From Bacteroidota bacterium (lineage in GTDB: Bacteria; Bacteroidota; Bacteroidia; Chitinophagales; Chitinophagaceae): a stretch of DNA of 63,725 bases. Positions 8,515 through 17,413 of this stretch are shown piece after piece. A program made the position numbers and the translations under genes. The stretch covers positions 1 through 63,725 of the forward strand of contig SYIK01000008.1 in the NCBI GenBank assembly GCA_005798905.1. Direction: 5' to 3'. The notes below the pieces were generated by a model that was given only the letters and a program-made list of their open reading frames with translations, had not been told where the DNA came from and did no database searches. The first letter of the stretch is position 1. Every line of letters starts with the position of its first letter.

Positions 8515-9795
8515 TTATTCGAATTCATAGCCAATATCTTTTCGATAATACATTCCTTCATAATTTATTTTTTGGAGAACAGATTTAGATTTTTCTACTG
8601 CATCGGTTATTGATTTTCCATAAGAAGTGACGCAAAGCACACGACCACCGTCGGTTTGCGGTTGATCGTCTTTTAGTTTTGTTCCCGAATGAAATAAAAT
8701 ACTGTCGGCTGAATTTACTTCGTTCATTCCAAAAATTGGAATACCTTTTTTATACTCGCCGGGGTAACCACCACTAACTGCCACAACTGTTGCGGCGGCT
8801 CTTTCATCCACTTCTACAGTTATTTTATCGAGCTGCTGATTTGAAGTTGCCATTAACAATTCCACCAAATCATTTTTCAATCGCGGTAAAACAACTTCCG
8901 TTTCGGGGTCTCCCATTCGACAATTATATTCAATAACAAACGGTTCGTCTTCAATTTTTATTAATCCAAAAAAAATAAATCCGCGATAATCAATTTTTTC
9001 ATTTTTCAAACCCGCAATCGTTGGGTTAATTATTTTTTCTTTTACTTTTTGCATAAATAATTCATCCGCAAAAAGCACAGGACTTACAGCGCCCATGCCA
9101 CCCGTATTCAATCCGGAATCTTTTTCACCAATTCGTTTATAATCTTTTGCTTCGGGAAGAAGTACATAATTTTTTCCATCAGTTAAAACAAAAACTGACA
9201 ATTCAATTCCTTTTAAAAATTCTTCCACGACAACTTTTTTACTTGCGTCGCCAAATTTTTCATTTTTAATCATGGCAGAAAATTCATCAATTGCTTCCAA
9301 TCTGTTTTCGCAAATCACTACACCCTTTCCCGCAGCAAGTCCATCGGCTTTTAATACAATGGGCAAATTGTGATTTTGTAAATATTCGATTCCTTCGTTA
9401 AAATTTTCACTTGTAAATTCTTTGTAAGCAGCTGTCGGAATATTATTTCGCTGCATGAATTTTTTCGAAAATGCTTTGCTGCCTTCCAGCTGAGCACCAA
9501 ATTTATCGGGACCAATGATGCATAAATTTTTGAGTTGATCTTCGTTTTTAAAAAAATCAACTATCCCTTTTACCAACGGTTCTTCGGGGCCCACAATCAG
9601 CAAATCAATTTTTTCTTCAATACAACAATTTTTCACTGCTTCAAAATCGGTTGCCACAAAATGCAAATTAGTGCCGAGAGTATTTGTGCCTGCATTTCCG
9701 GGAGCAATAAACAATTTTTTACAGCGTAAACTCTGCGACAGCTTCCACGCAAATGCGTGTTCCCTGCCACCAGATCCTAAAAGAAGGATGCGCAT
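8515..9795 (-). CDS. purD: Phosphoribosylamine-glycine ligase
   Basis: ATP-grasp enzyme of de novo purine synthesis that joins glycine to 5-phosphoribosylamine. The 426-residue protein starts MRILLLGSGGREHAFAWKL, the usual N-terminal domain. It continues with GPEEPLVKGIVDFF, the ATP-grasp loop VLKADGLAAGKGVVI, NTGGMGAVSP, and the metal-binding FGLIKIEDEPFVIEYNCRMGDPE region. Length is normal. It is the first gene of the leftward run and its start faces the divergent peptide transporter across 142 bases. Confidence 0.97.
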   Translation of the reverse strand: MRILLLGSGGREHAFAWKLSQSLRCKKLFIAPGNAGTNTLGTNLHFVATDFEAVKNCCIEEKIDLLIVGPEEPLVKGIVDFFKNEDQLKNLCIIGPDKFGAQLEGSKAFSKKFMQRNNIPTAAYKEFTSENFNEGIEYLQNHNLPIVLKADGLAAGKGVVICENRLEAIDEFSAMIKNEKFGDASKKVVVEEFLKGIELSVFVLTDGKNYVLLPEAKDYKRIGEKDSGLNTGGMGAVSPVLFADELFMQKVKEKIINPTIAGLKNEKIDYRGFIFFGLIKIEDEPFVIEYNCRMGDPETEVVLPRLKNDLVELLMATSNQQLDKITVEVDERAAATVVAVSGGYPGEYKKGIPIFGMNEVNSADSILFHSGTKLKDDQPQTDGGRVLCVTSYGKSITDAVEKSKSVLQKINYEGMYYRKDIGYEFE

Positions 9796-9826
9796 ATTCT
9801 AACTTTTTATTGATTAAATGAGTCGC

Positions 9827-9846
9827 AAATATCGTTCAAGATATTT
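9827..9846. promoter_or_regulatory. Inverted repeat in the purD/transporter divergent region
   Basis: Two perfect 7-base arms, AAATATC at 9827-9833 and GATATTT at 9840-9846, are separated by six bases. On the minus strand the repeat contains GATATTTG, one base off the Bacteroidota -7 box TAnnTTTG, so it sits where a purD promoter or operator could be. AT-rich repeats of this size also arise by chance. Confidence 0.3.
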
Positions 9847-9937
9847 AAAGACCTTGTCAATTGTTTGCAGATGAGTTATTTTCATTACTTTGGCAAACAG
9901 TTTTACAAAACCAATTATAAAATACTAAAACAAACGT

Positions 9938-11746
9938 ATGAGTCAAACAACAAATGGCGGACATCCAAAAGGGCTTTGGGTTTTATTTGGAACCGAAATG
10001 TGGGAGCGTTTCAATTTTTATGGAATGCGTGCCATCCTTTCCTTATTTCTTGCCGAAGCTTTATTAATGGGCAAGCAAGAAGCGTCAATCATTTATGGTG
10101 GATTTTTGGGATTGTGTTATTTAACGCCGATGCTCGGTGGTTATATTTCCGATAAATATTTAGGAAACCGAAATTGTATTTTATTGGGAGGTACAATGAT
10201 GGGTGTTGGTCAGTTGCTTCTTTTCTTTAGTGGAAGTTTGTTTAATACCGACATTGATTTGGCGACGAATGTTATGTGGTTGGCTTTACTTGCAATAGTG
10301 TTGGGCAATGGATTTTTTAAGCCCAATATTTCTTCCATGGTGGGCAGCCTTTATCCGAAGGAACAAAAAAATAAACTTGATTCTGCATTTACCATTTTTT
10401 ATTTAGGAATTAACGTGGGTGCTACATTGGGACAATTTATTTGCCCATTCTTTGGTGATAAAGAAACCGCCGATGGCATTAGAGATTTAACTGTTTTTAG
10501 ATGGGGCTTTTTAGCAGCAGCCATAGCAATGTTTACGGGAACCATCACATTTTTGATTTTAAAAAATCGTTATGTAGTTACACCGCAAGGCGAAGCAATT
10601 GGTGGTAAACCAAAAAAATCTGATATACCAGAAAATGAATCGGATAGTGCTAAATTTTCTATGAGCAGTATTACTATCTCTTCGTTGTTGCTTATCGTTA
10701 TTACTTACGGATTTCACATGGTGTTTGACGGACCCGGTGTGTCGTGGATTAAAGCATGGCTGTATCCTTTTATTCTTGCATCGGGTATCAGTTTGGGGTA
10801 TTTAATTATGTCCGATAAAACTTTAACCAAAATTGAAAGAGATAGAATTTGGGTTCTTTATATTGTTTGCTTCTTTGTTATGTTTTTCTGGGGTGCATTT
10901 GAACAAGCAGGTTCTTCGCTCACTTTTATTGCCGATAACCAAACCGATACCAATATTTTGGGATGGACAATGCCTCCAAGTATGGTACAGAATTTCAACG
11001 GAATTTTTGTAATGGTGTTTGCAATTCCTTTTAGCTTGTTGTGGACATGGATGAACAGAAAAAGATTAGAACCAATTTCTCCTGTAAAACAAGCTTGGGG
11101 ATTGTTGCTTATTGCATTGGGTTATTGGATTATTGCATCGCAAGTAAAAGGTTTGGGAATTAGCGGTAAAGTTGGAATTATTTGGATGATTATTTTATAC
11201 ATGATGCATACTTGGGGTGAATTGTGTTTATCGCCAATTGGATTATCGCTTGTAGCAAAATTAGCACCTCGTCGTTTTGCATCTTTATTGATGGGAGTTT
11301 GGTTTTTGGGAAATGCAGGCGGGTATGTTTTAACCGGAGTATTGGGTGCTTTACTTCCGCCAACTACAGAGGCGTATGTAAATATGGAAAAGGTAAATAT
11401 CAACCTCAAATCATTACTCGACGGAGATACGCAACCGACAGGAACGGAACTTTATACGTTGGCAAAAAACAAAATTGCCACAACGGTTGATTACGATAAA
11501 GGTTTAGAAAACAATCTTGATTTTGTAAAAATCTTTAAAGCAAAAGATTCTGTTTTAACTGAACCTCAACTTCAACTTATTGCACAAGAAAAAATAATTA
11601 CAGTGTCTTATCCAAAATTTGTAGGATTTACACTTCGTACTCTTTATGATTTCTTTATGCTCTTTGTGGTGTTGTGTGGCGCGGCAGGCTTGGTTCTTTA
11701 TGCATTATCGCCGTTTATGAAACGAATGATGCATGGAGTGAGGTAG
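9938..11746 (+). CDS. Proton-dependent oligopeptide transporter (POT/PTR2 family)
   Basis: Inner-membrane importer of di- and tripeptides driven by protons. The 602-residue protein has the POT signature EMWERFNFYGMRAIL (ExxERFxYY-like) near residues 19-33, GNGFFKPNISSMVG in the PTR2 motif, and FYLGINVGATLGQ as the FYxxINxG motif. At least 12 hydrophobic segments are visible. A hydrophilic stretch around residues 475-540 between late membrane segments is an enlarged loop. Length is above the roughly 500 residues of E. coli Dtp proteins, as is common in Bacteroidota. Confidence 0.93.
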   Translation: MSQTTNGGHPKGLWVLFGTEMWERFNFYGMRAILSLFLAEALLMGKQEASIIYGGFLGLCYLTPMLGGYISDKYLGNRNCILLGGTMMGVGQLLLFFSGSLFNTDIDLATNVMWLALLAIVLGNGFFKPNISSMVGSLYPKEQKNKLDSAFTIFYLGINVGATLGQFICPFFGDKETADGIRDLTVFRWGFLAAAIAMFTGTITFLILKNRYVVTPQGEAIGGKPKKSDIPENESDSAKFSMSSITISSLLLIVITYGFHMVFDGPGVSWIKAWLYPFILASGISLGYLIMSDKTLTKIERDRIWVLYIVCFFVMFFWGAFEQAGSSLTFIADNQTDTNILGWTMPPSMVQNFNGIFVMVFAIPFSLLWTWMNRKRLEPISPVKQAWGLLLIALGYWIIASQVKGLGISGKVGIIWMIILYMMHTWGELCLSPIGLSLVAKLAPRRFASLLMGVWFLGNAGGYVLTGVLGALLPPTTEAYVNMEKVNINLKSLLDGDTQPTGTELYTLAKNKIATTVDYDKGLENNLDFVKIFKAKDSVLTEPQLQLIAQEKIITVSYPKFVGFTLRTLYDFFMLFVVLCGAAGLVLYALSPFMKRMMHGVR

Positions 11747-11774
11747 AAAATTATTTGTATTTCATATAAAGAAA

Positions 11775-12824
11775 ATGAAATTCAAAGCACTAAAATATCT
11801 TGTACCGTTTGTATTATTTGCAGGAGCTATTTGTTCCTTTCAAGCAAATGGAATGCTGGTTTGGCTTCCACTAATTCTTGTTTGGATTGTTATTCCTTTG
11901 TTGGAATTTTTTCTTAAAGCCGATGCCGAAAACATGTCGGCTGCGGAAGAAGAGCTTGTAAGTGCAGATAAAACTTATGATTTTATTCTTTACCTCATTG
12001 TTCCGCTTCAATACATTTCTCTTTATTTTTTTATTTCCAATATTGGCGAAAACAATCTCAGCACTGTCGACCTCGTTGGACGAATAGGTGTTATGGGCGT
12101 GCTTTGCGGCAGTTTCGGAATTAATGTGGGACATGAATTGGGACATCGAATTAATAAAACAGAACAAACTTTTGCAAAAATTTTATTGCTTTCATCTTTG
12201 TACATGCATTTTTTTATTGAACACAATAAAGGACATCACAAAAATGTAGCCACACCGGATGATCCAAGCAGTGCTCGTTTTGGAGAGCCTGTTTATTTAT
12301 TTTATTTCCGAACAATTTGTATGACTTATTTAAGTGCATGGCATATTGCTAGTAGTGAGTTAGTAAAAAAAGGAAAGCGTTCAATTTCGTTTTCAAATCC
12401 AATGCTACAATTTCAACTGATACAATTGGCATTGGTTTGTTCGTTGTTTTTTTTATTTGGAATAAAAGCAACCATCTGTTTTTTGATTGCTGCACTTATT
12501 GGAATACTATTGCTTGAAACAGTAAATTACATTGAGCATTACGGATTACAAAGAAAAAAAACTACTGAAGGAAATTACGAACGAGCAATGCCGCAACACA
12601 GCTGGAACAGCAATCATGTTATTGGTCGATTATTTTTATTTGAATTAAGTCGCCATAGTGATCACCATTATATTGCAAGCCGTAAATATCAATTACTTCG
12701 TCATCACGATAATTCGCCACAGATGCCAACAGGTTATCCGGGAATGATAATCGTTGCACTTTTTCCGCCAATTTGGTTTTGGATAATGAACCGAAAAATT
12801 AAAACTTTTGAAAAAGGTAATTGA
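11775..12824 (+). CDS. alkB: AlkB-type alkane 1-monooxygenase / membrane hydroxylase
   Basis: Integral-membrane di-iron hydroxylase, 349 residues, with several hydrophobic segments. The histidine boxes are HELGH (120-124), EHNKGHHKNVATPDDP (149-164), NYIEHYGL (251-258) and RHSDHH (293-298). The combination of NYxEHYGL with these boxes separates AlkB from ordinary fatty acid desaturases. The expected role is terminal hydroxylation of alkanes or related aliphatic chains. No rubredoxin gene is nearby, so the electron donor must be elsewhere. It starts 28 bases after the peptide transporter and ends 3 bases from the convergent serS. Confidence 0.88.
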   Translation: MKFKALKYLVPFVLFAGAICSFQANGMLVWLPLILVWIVIPLLEFFLKADAENMSAAEEELVSADKTYDFILYLIVPLQYISLYFFISNIGENNLSTVDLVGRIGVMGVLCGSFGINVGHELGHRINKTEQTFAKILLLSSLYMHFFIEHNKGHHKNVATPDDPSSARFGEPVYLFYFRTICMTYLSAWHIASSELVKKGKRSISFSNPMLQFQLIQLALVCSLFFLFGIKATICFLIAALIGILLLETVNYIEHYGLQRKKTTEGNYERAMPQHSWNSNHVIGRLFLFELSRHSDHHYIASRKYQLLRHHDNSPQMPTGYPGMIIVALFPPIWFWIMNRKIKTFEKGN

Positions 12825-12827
12825 TTT

Positions 12828-14099
12828 TTAGTCAATCAACTTACTGCCAAAATAAGCTTGCAATATTTCAGGAATTTGAATTCCATTTTCGGTTTGATTA
12901 TTTTCTAACAAGCAAGCTACAATGCGTGGTAGCGCCAATGAGCTTCCATTTAATGAATGTGCCAATTGCATTTTTCCATTTTCGTTTTTAAACCGAATCT
13001 TCATTCGATTGGTTTGAAAGGTTTCAAAATTAGAAACCGAACTTACTTCCAACCACTTGTCTTGCGCAGCGCTATACACTTCAAAATCGAAAGTTAATGC
13101 CGATGCAAAACTCATATCGCCTCCACATAATTTTAAAATTCGATAAGGAAGATTTAGGTTTTTTAGTAACTGCTCCACATGTGCTACCATTTCGTTTAAG
13201 ATTTCGTAGCTTTTATCGGGATGAACTATTTGCACAATTTCAACTTTGTCAAACTGATGAACTCTATTTAATCCACGAACATCTTTTCCAAAACTGCCGG
13301 CTTCTCTTCTAAAGCACGGTGTGTAAGCCGTCATTTTTATTGGGAGTGAATTTTCTTTTACAATTTCATCGCGATAAATATTTGTTAGCGGAACTTCTGC
13401 AGTGGGAATCATATAAAAATTATCTGCTTGCATAAAATACATCTGCCCTTCTTTATCCGGCAGTTGCCCTGTTCCATAGGCGCTATTTTCATTTACCATA
13501 AATGGCGGCAGGTATTCGGTATAGCCGGCAGCGATATTATAATCGAGAAAATATTGAATCAAAGCGCGTTGCAGTTTTGCACCTTTTCCTTTATACAACG
13601 GAAATCCACTTCCGGTAATTTTTGCACCGGTTTCAAAATCGATGAGATCGTATTTTTTTATCAAATCCCAATGTGGTACTGCCGTTGCATCTAATTTTGG
13701 AATGAGGCCTCCTTCTTTTACAATAATATTATCGGAAGGTAATTTTCCTTTTGGAACTAAATCGGAAGGGAGATTTGGCAGTTGCAATAAATTATCGAGA
13801 AGCAGTTTTTCGATTGAATTTAATTTTTCAGTAATCTGTTGAATTCCTGTTTTAAATGTTGCAACTTCTTGTTTTGCAATTGCAGCTTTTTCCTTTTCTC
13901 CTTTTGCTAAAAATTGTCCAATTTCCTTTGAAGCTGTATTTACTTTTGATTGCGTTCCGTCAAATTCAAGTTGTAGTTTTTTTCTTTGTTCATCCAATTC
14001 TATAATTTCATCGACAAGCTGAATATTGGTAAAGTTTTTTACAGCTAATTTATTTTTTACCAGTTCCAAATTGTTTCGTAGAAATGCGACTTGCAGCAT
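12828..14099 (-). CDS. serS: Serine-tRNA ligase
   Basis: Class II aminoacyl-tRNA synthetase charging tRNA-Ser. The 423-residue protein has the N-terminal coiled-coil arm (about residues 25-105) rich in Lys, Glu and Gln. The catalytic domain follows with TGQLPDKEGQMY, class II motif 2 as FRREAGSFGKDVRGLNRVHQF, and motif 3 near LALPRIVACLLENNQ. Length is as expected. Its upstream region has a minus-strand TATCTTTG box, about 15-20 bases before the start. Confidence 0.97.
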   Translation of the reverse strand: MLQVAFLRNNLELVKNKLAVKNFTNIQLVDEIIELDEQRKKLQLEFDGTQSKVNTASKEIGQFLAKGEKEKAAIAKQEVATFKTGIQQITEKLNSIEKLLLDNLLQLPNLPSDLVPKGKLPSDNIIVKEGGLIPKLDATAVPHWDLIKKYDLIDFETGAKITGSGFPLYKGKGAKLQRALIQYFLDYNIAAGYTEYLPPFMVNENSAYGTGQLPDKEGQMYFMQADNFYMIPTAEVPLTNIYRDEIVKENSLPIKMTAYTPCFRREAGSFGKDVRGLNRVHQFDKVEIVQIVHPDKSYEILNEMVAHVEQLLKNLNLPYRILKLCGGDMSFASALTFDFEVYSAAQDKWLEVSSVSNFETFQTNRMKIRFKNENGKMQLAHSLNGSSLALPRIVACLLENNQTENGIQIPEILQAYFGSKLID

Positions 14100-14115
14100 T
14101 TTTTAAAATTTGCAA

Positions 14116-14164
14116 CAAAGATAAAGGAGAAGCAATAAGGCTGTACGGCTCTCACTTATCTTTG
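14116..14164. promoter_or_regulatory. Divergent promoter boxes for serS and the 114-residue gene
   Basis: The 70-base space between the two starts holds two copies of TATCTTTG, an exact match to the Bacteroidota -7 consensus TAnnTTTG. One is on the minus strand at 14116-14123 (towards serS), the other on the plus strand at 14157-14164. No clear TTG -33 element is visible for either. The plus-strand box ends only five bases before ATG 14170, which would give an essentially leaderless transcript. Confidence 0.5.
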
Positions 14165-14169
14165 TGTAC

Positions 14170-14514
14170 ATGCAATCGAAAGATGATATTCAACAACGCT
14201 GGTGGAGCTTGGAAGCAAAGCTGGTAGAACGATTCGGCAAAAAACCGGATATGGAATCCATTTTATTTCTCATCGGTGTGCAAGAGTTGGGCGGAGAAAA
14301 GAAAAAATTTACAAAAGAACAAAAACAAGATTTAATGCATGTGGCAGTTTGCAAATTGTTGGCACAAAGCGGCTATTACGAATTGGAACAAATGGACAGA
14401 GACGGTTGGCCACATTTTAAACAATTAAAATCGATGCCCGTAATGGACGCAATTGCACAAGAGCTTTTTTTGAAAGATCATATTCTTTTATATTTTCAAC
14501 AAAATGAATTTTAA
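14170..14514 (+). CDS. Conserved small protein of unknown function
   Basis: 114 residues, soluble, with no signal or membrane segment. The sequence is rich in Lys, Glu, Gln and Leu, with features such as RWWSLEAKLVERFGKKPDMES near the start and FLIGVQELGGEKKKFTKEQK in the middle, suggesting a mostly helical protein. I recognise it only as a type of hypothetical protein seen in Bacteroidota. ATG 14170 is preferred over GTG 14164 because the GTG overlaps the presumed promoter box. Its last bases overlap a possible start of the cyclophilin gene, so the two are probably co-transcribed. Confidence 0.7.
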   Translation: MQSKDDIQQRWWSLEAKLVERFGKKPDMESILFLIGVQELGGEKKKFTKEQKQDLMHVAVCKLLAQSGYYELEQMDRDGWPHFKQLKSMPVMDAIAQELFLKDHILLYFQQNEF

Positions 14515-14515
14515 A

Positions 14516-15217
14516 ATGAAAAAAATAGTTTTATCATTTGTTTGTCTTTTTGCAATTACAACATCTTATTGCCAAACGGATTCTGTTGTAAAAAAAAGAG
14601 ATCGCAAAAAAAATATTCTATTACAAACAAGTATGGGCGAAATTGTAATTCGTCTTTTTGATGAAACGCCTTTGCACCGCGATAATTTTATACGACTTGT
14701 AAAAACAGGATATTACGATAGTGTTTTATTCCATCGTGTTATTCAAAATTTCATGATTCAATCCGGAGACCCAAACAGCAAAAATGCCGAAAAAGGAATT
14801 CCGTTGGGAAGTGGCGGACCGGTAAAAACAATTCCTGCAGAATTTGTACCCGAACTTTTTCACAAAAAAGGAATGGTGGCAGCAGCAAGAACGGGCGATA
14901 ATGTAAATCCACAAAAAGCAAGTAGTGGAAGTCAATTTTATATTGTACAAGGAAGACAGTTTACCGATGCAGAATTAGATTCGGTAGAACGGGTAAGATT
15001 ATTTGGAAGAAAACTACCACTTGCACACAGAGCTATTTACAAAACAATTGGTGGTACACCACAACTGGATCAGAATTATACCGTTTTTGGCGAAGTGGTT
15101 AGTGGAATTGAAATTGTCGATAGCATTGCAGCAACCCCAACAAGCAAAGGCAAGGACAAAGACAGACCATTAACAGATATAAGAATCATTTTTTCTAAAT
15201 TGATAAAAAGAAAATAA
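14516..15217 (+). CDS. Secreted cyclophilin-type peptidyl-prolyl isomerase
   Basis: Catalyses proline cis-trans isomerisation, here predicted to act in the periplasm. The 233-residue protein from ATG 14516 has a signal peptide (KKIVLSFVCLFAITTSYCQ), then a cyclophilin domain starting ILLQTSMGEIVIRLFDETP. It has FHRVIQNFMIQSGDP, VAAARTGDNVNPQKASSGSQ and FTVFGEVVSG-like segments (here YTVFGEVVSG). A short insertion (DAELDSVERVRLFGRKL) is present, as in many Bacteroidota homologues. ATG 14504 four codons upstream is also possible and would overlap the previous stop. Confidence 0.92.
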   Translation: MKKIVLSFVCLFAITTSYCQTDSVVKKRDRKKNILLQTSMGEIVIRLFDETPLHRDNFIRLVKTGYYDSVLFHRVIQNFMIQSGDPNSKNAEKGIPLGSGGPVKTIPAEFVPELFHKKGMVAAARTGDNVNPQKASSGSQFYIVQGRQFTDAELDSVERVRLFGRKLPLAHRAIYKTIGGTPQLDQNYTVFGEVVSGIEIVDSIAATPTSKGKDKDRPLTDIRIIFSKLIKRK

Positions 15218-15275
15218 AGCAACATTAATTTTTTTCATTCTCTTTTCTTCATCTTTGTTGCTCAAAAAATAAACT

Positions 15276-15653
15276 ATGAACATTCCTGAAAATCTCCGCT
15301 ATACAAAAGAACACGAGTGGGTAAAATTAGAAGGCAATATTGCTACAATCGGCATCACCGATTTTGCGCAGCGCGAATTGGGTGATATTGTTTTTGTAGA
15401 AGTAGAATCTATTGGGAAAACATTAAGTGCTGGTGCAACTTTTGGAACGGTTGAAGCCGTAAAAACAGTTTCCGATCTTTATTTACCTGTGAATGGAACA
15501 GTTACAGAATTGAATGCATTACTCAGCACCGTTCCCGAATCGGTAAACAATGACCCTTATGGTGCTGGTTGGATGATAAAAATGACCGTAGAAAATCCAG
15601 ATGATGTTGCAGGTTTATTGGACGCAGCTGCATATAGCAACTTGGTTGGATAA
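15276..15653 (+). CDS. gcvH: Glycine cleavage system H protein
   Basis: Lipoyl carrier that shuttles the aminomethyl group between the P, T and L proteins. The 125-residue protein begins [16 protein letters not shown]. The lipoylation site is visible in [17 protein letters not shown], with Lys in the EAVK context, and GWMIKM lies near the C-terminus. Length and layout are typical. A CATCTTTG box 14 to 21 bases upstream resembles TAnnTTTG. Other gcv genes and a glycine riboswitch are not seen here. Confidence 0.97.
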   Translation: MNIPENLRYTKEHEWVKLEGNIATIGITDFAQRELGDIVFVEVESIGKTLSAGATFGTVEAVKTVSDLYLPVNGTVTELNALLSTVPESVNNDPYGAGWMIKMTVENPDDVAGLLDAAAYSNLVG

Positions 15654-15688
15654 TTTTTTCTTTATTATTTACATATTAATTTAAAAAA

Positions 15689-16063
15689 TTGATAAAGTCA
15701 AAATATCATTTTTCGACTGCAATTATTTGGCTACTTTTTGTAACAACTTTATTATGCCTTCCTGGCTCCTATCTTTCATCGCAATTTTCTATCCCATGGC
15801 TAAATAAAATTTGGCTTGATAAGTGGGTGCATATTTTTCTTTTTTCAATGTTGGTACTACTTTTTTGCAAAGCAATTGTCAAAGAAAAAACAAAATCCAA
15901 TTTTATTTGGATTGCAATGAGTGGTTTGATTTATGGAATTGCTATTGAATTAGTTCAGCATTTTATTATTCCTTTTCGCTCCTTTGAATTAAGCGATATT
16001 ATTGCAGATGCAATTGGCTGTGCACTTGGTTTTATGATTGCAACCAACTGGTTTCAATCATAA
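15689..16063 (+). CDS. VanZ-family membrane protein
   Basis: 124 residues with four hydrophobic segments and the VanZ family landmarks LDKWVHIFLFSML near residues 41-53 and GIAIELVQHFIIPFRSFELSDIIADAIG at about 85-112 (quoted family features: ELVQ, FR-FE-SDIIAD). The function of VanZ-like proteins outside glycopeptide resistance is unknown. The only plausible start is TTG 15689; no ATG lies near the N-terminus. It begins 35 bases after gcvH. Confidence 0.82.
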   Translation: MIKSKYHFSTAIIWLLFVTTLLCLPGSYLSSQFSIPWLNKIWLDKWVHIFLFSMLVLLFCKAIVKEKTKSNFIWIAMSGLIYGIAIELVQHFIIPFRSFELSDIIADAIGCALGFMIATNWFQS

Positions 16064-16165
16064 AAAAGCCCCTGTAGAAACAGGGGCCATAACCAAAACT
16101 AACTGCTTATGAGAAAATCGACTCTTTTGAGAGAAGAACTTGTTTTTCTTTATAATGCAAAACTA
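16061..16165 (-). ncRNA. Candidate small RNA or long 3' UTR ending in an intrinsic terminator
   Basis: On the minus strand a perfect 7-bp stem (GCCCCTG ... CAGGGGC, 16087-16068) with a six-base loop is followed by TTTTTT, a textbook Rho-independent terminator. At 16165-16158 the same strand has TAGTTTTG, an exact TAnnTTTG box, so a transcript of about 90 nt could start near 16152; it also contains a small CTCT-CAAA-AGAG hairpin. No convincing TTG -33 element is seen. The alternative is that the hairpin only terminates prfA, whose stop is 150 bases upstream. On the plus strand the region also holds a 23-codon ORF starting MRKSTLLREE at 16109. Confidence 0.45.
16068..16087 (-). terminator. Intrinsic terminator downstream of prfA
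   Basis: Stem GCCCCTG/CAGGGGC with loop TTTCTA when read leftwards, then six U residues. Read rightwards the A-run precedes the stem and no U-run follows, so it serves minus-strand transcripts. It may still pause the convergent vanZ transcript. Confidence 0.8.
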
Positions 16166-16236
16166 CTTCGAATAGTATGATACTAATTGTTAAAAAATGT
16201 TTAAAAGAAAAATCAATTTAATTTTTCTTTATCCTC

Positions 16237-17301
16237 TCAATTTTGTTTGGTCAATTTTTCGGAGTTTTCTGCAAAAAGCAATGCATCAATAAAATCTTGA
16301 ATTTCTCCGTTCATTACTGCAGAAAGATTGTAGGATGTAAAATTGATTCGATGGTCGGTAACTCTTGCTTGTGGATAATTATAGGTTCGTATTTTGGCCG
16401 ATCGATCGCCGGTACTTACAAGGCTTTTTCTATGGCGGGCTATCTCATCCTCTTGTTTTCTAACCTGTTCTTCGTAAAGTTTGGTGCGCATCATTTGCAT
16501 TGCTTTTTCTCTATTCCCAAGCTGTGTTCTTTCGGTTTGGCAAATAATGACCGTTCCCGTGGGTAAATGAGTTAGCATTACTTTGGTTTCAACTTTATTT
16601 ACATTTTGACCTCCAGCACCGCCACTGCGCGATGTTTCCATTTTTACTTCGCTTTCTTTTAGTTCAAAGTCAACTTCTTCCGCTTCGGGCATTACAGCTA
16701 CCGTTGCAGCAGATGTGTGTACACGTCCGCTTCCTTCCGTTTCGGGTACGCGTTGCACGCGGTGAACACCGCTTTCGAATTTTAATATCCCGTAAACTTC
16801 ATCGCCGGTTACTTCTAATTGAACTTCTTTAAACCCGCCGGCAGTTCCTTGACTGTCACTTAAAATTGTTGTTTTAAATCCTCGTCTTTCACAATAGCGG
16901 ATGTACATTCTAAGTAAATCACCTACAAAAAGACTGGCTTCGTCGCCACCAGTTCCTGCGCGAATTTCAATAATTGCATTTTTATCATCTTGCGGATCTT
17001 TCGGAATGAGTAATTGCCGAATGTGTTCTGTCATTTTCTCGCTCTTTTCTTCGCAAACTGGCAATTCTTCTTTTGCCAATTCTCTCAATTCCTCGTCATT
17101 CCCATTCAATGCTTCGGTGTAGAATTTTACATCTTCCAAAATTCTTTTGTATGTTTCGTAAGCAATTACAATTTTTTCAAGACTTCGATATTCTTTACTT
17201 GTTTCTGCAAATTTTTTATTATTGCTTACAATTTCCGGATTGGTTAAAGCAATTCCCAATTGATCAAATCTTGCTTTTATTGCATCCAATCTATCTAACA
17301 T
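16237..17301 (-). CDS. prfA: Peptide chain release factor 1
   Basis: Terminates translation at UAA and UAG. The 354-residue protein has [14 protein letters not shown], the codon-recognition region [22 protein letters not shown] with a P-x-T tripeptide in the RF1 position, and the peptidyl-hydrolysis motif GGQ in [16 protein letters not shown]. The PxT rather than SPF tripeptide and the absence of an internal frameshift site separate it from RF2. The C-terminus is normal ([13 protein letters not shown]). It is flanked by convergent vanZ and the divergent amidohydrolase. Confidence 0.95.
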   Translation of the reverse strand: MLDRLDAIKARFDQLGIALTNPEIVSNNKKFAETSKEYRSLEKIVIAYETYKRILEDVKFYTEALNGNDEELRELAKEELPVCEEKSEKMTEHIRQLLIPKDPQDDKNAIIEIRAGTGGDEASLFVGDLLRMYIRYCERRGFKTTILSDSQGTAGGFKEVQLEVTGDEVYGILKFESGVHRVQRVPETEGSGRVHTSAATVAVMPEAEEVDFELKESEVKMETSRSGGAGGQNVNKVETKVMLTHLPTGTVIICQTERTQLGNREKAMQMMRTKLYEEQVRKQEDEIARHRKSLVSTGDRSAKIRTYNYPQARVTDHRINFTSYNLSAVMNGEIQDFIDALLFAENSEKLTKQN

Positions 17302-17413
17302 AACAATTATTTATTTTTATGAAATAATGCTCTTCCGTTTTTGTTCGAAAACACAATTTAAATTTTAAAAAATCACAAGCATTAAAGGCTGCAAAGTTAA
17401 AAGAAATCAAAGC

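Noticed and set aside
14164-14169. GTG start for the 114-residue protein
   Set aside because: The GTG uses the last G of the TATCTTTG box, which would be upstream of the transcription start; ATG 14170 is preferred.
15660-15700. Glycine or other riboswitch near gcvH
   Set aside because: The spacers around gcvH are under 60 bases and lack any conserved aptamer core.
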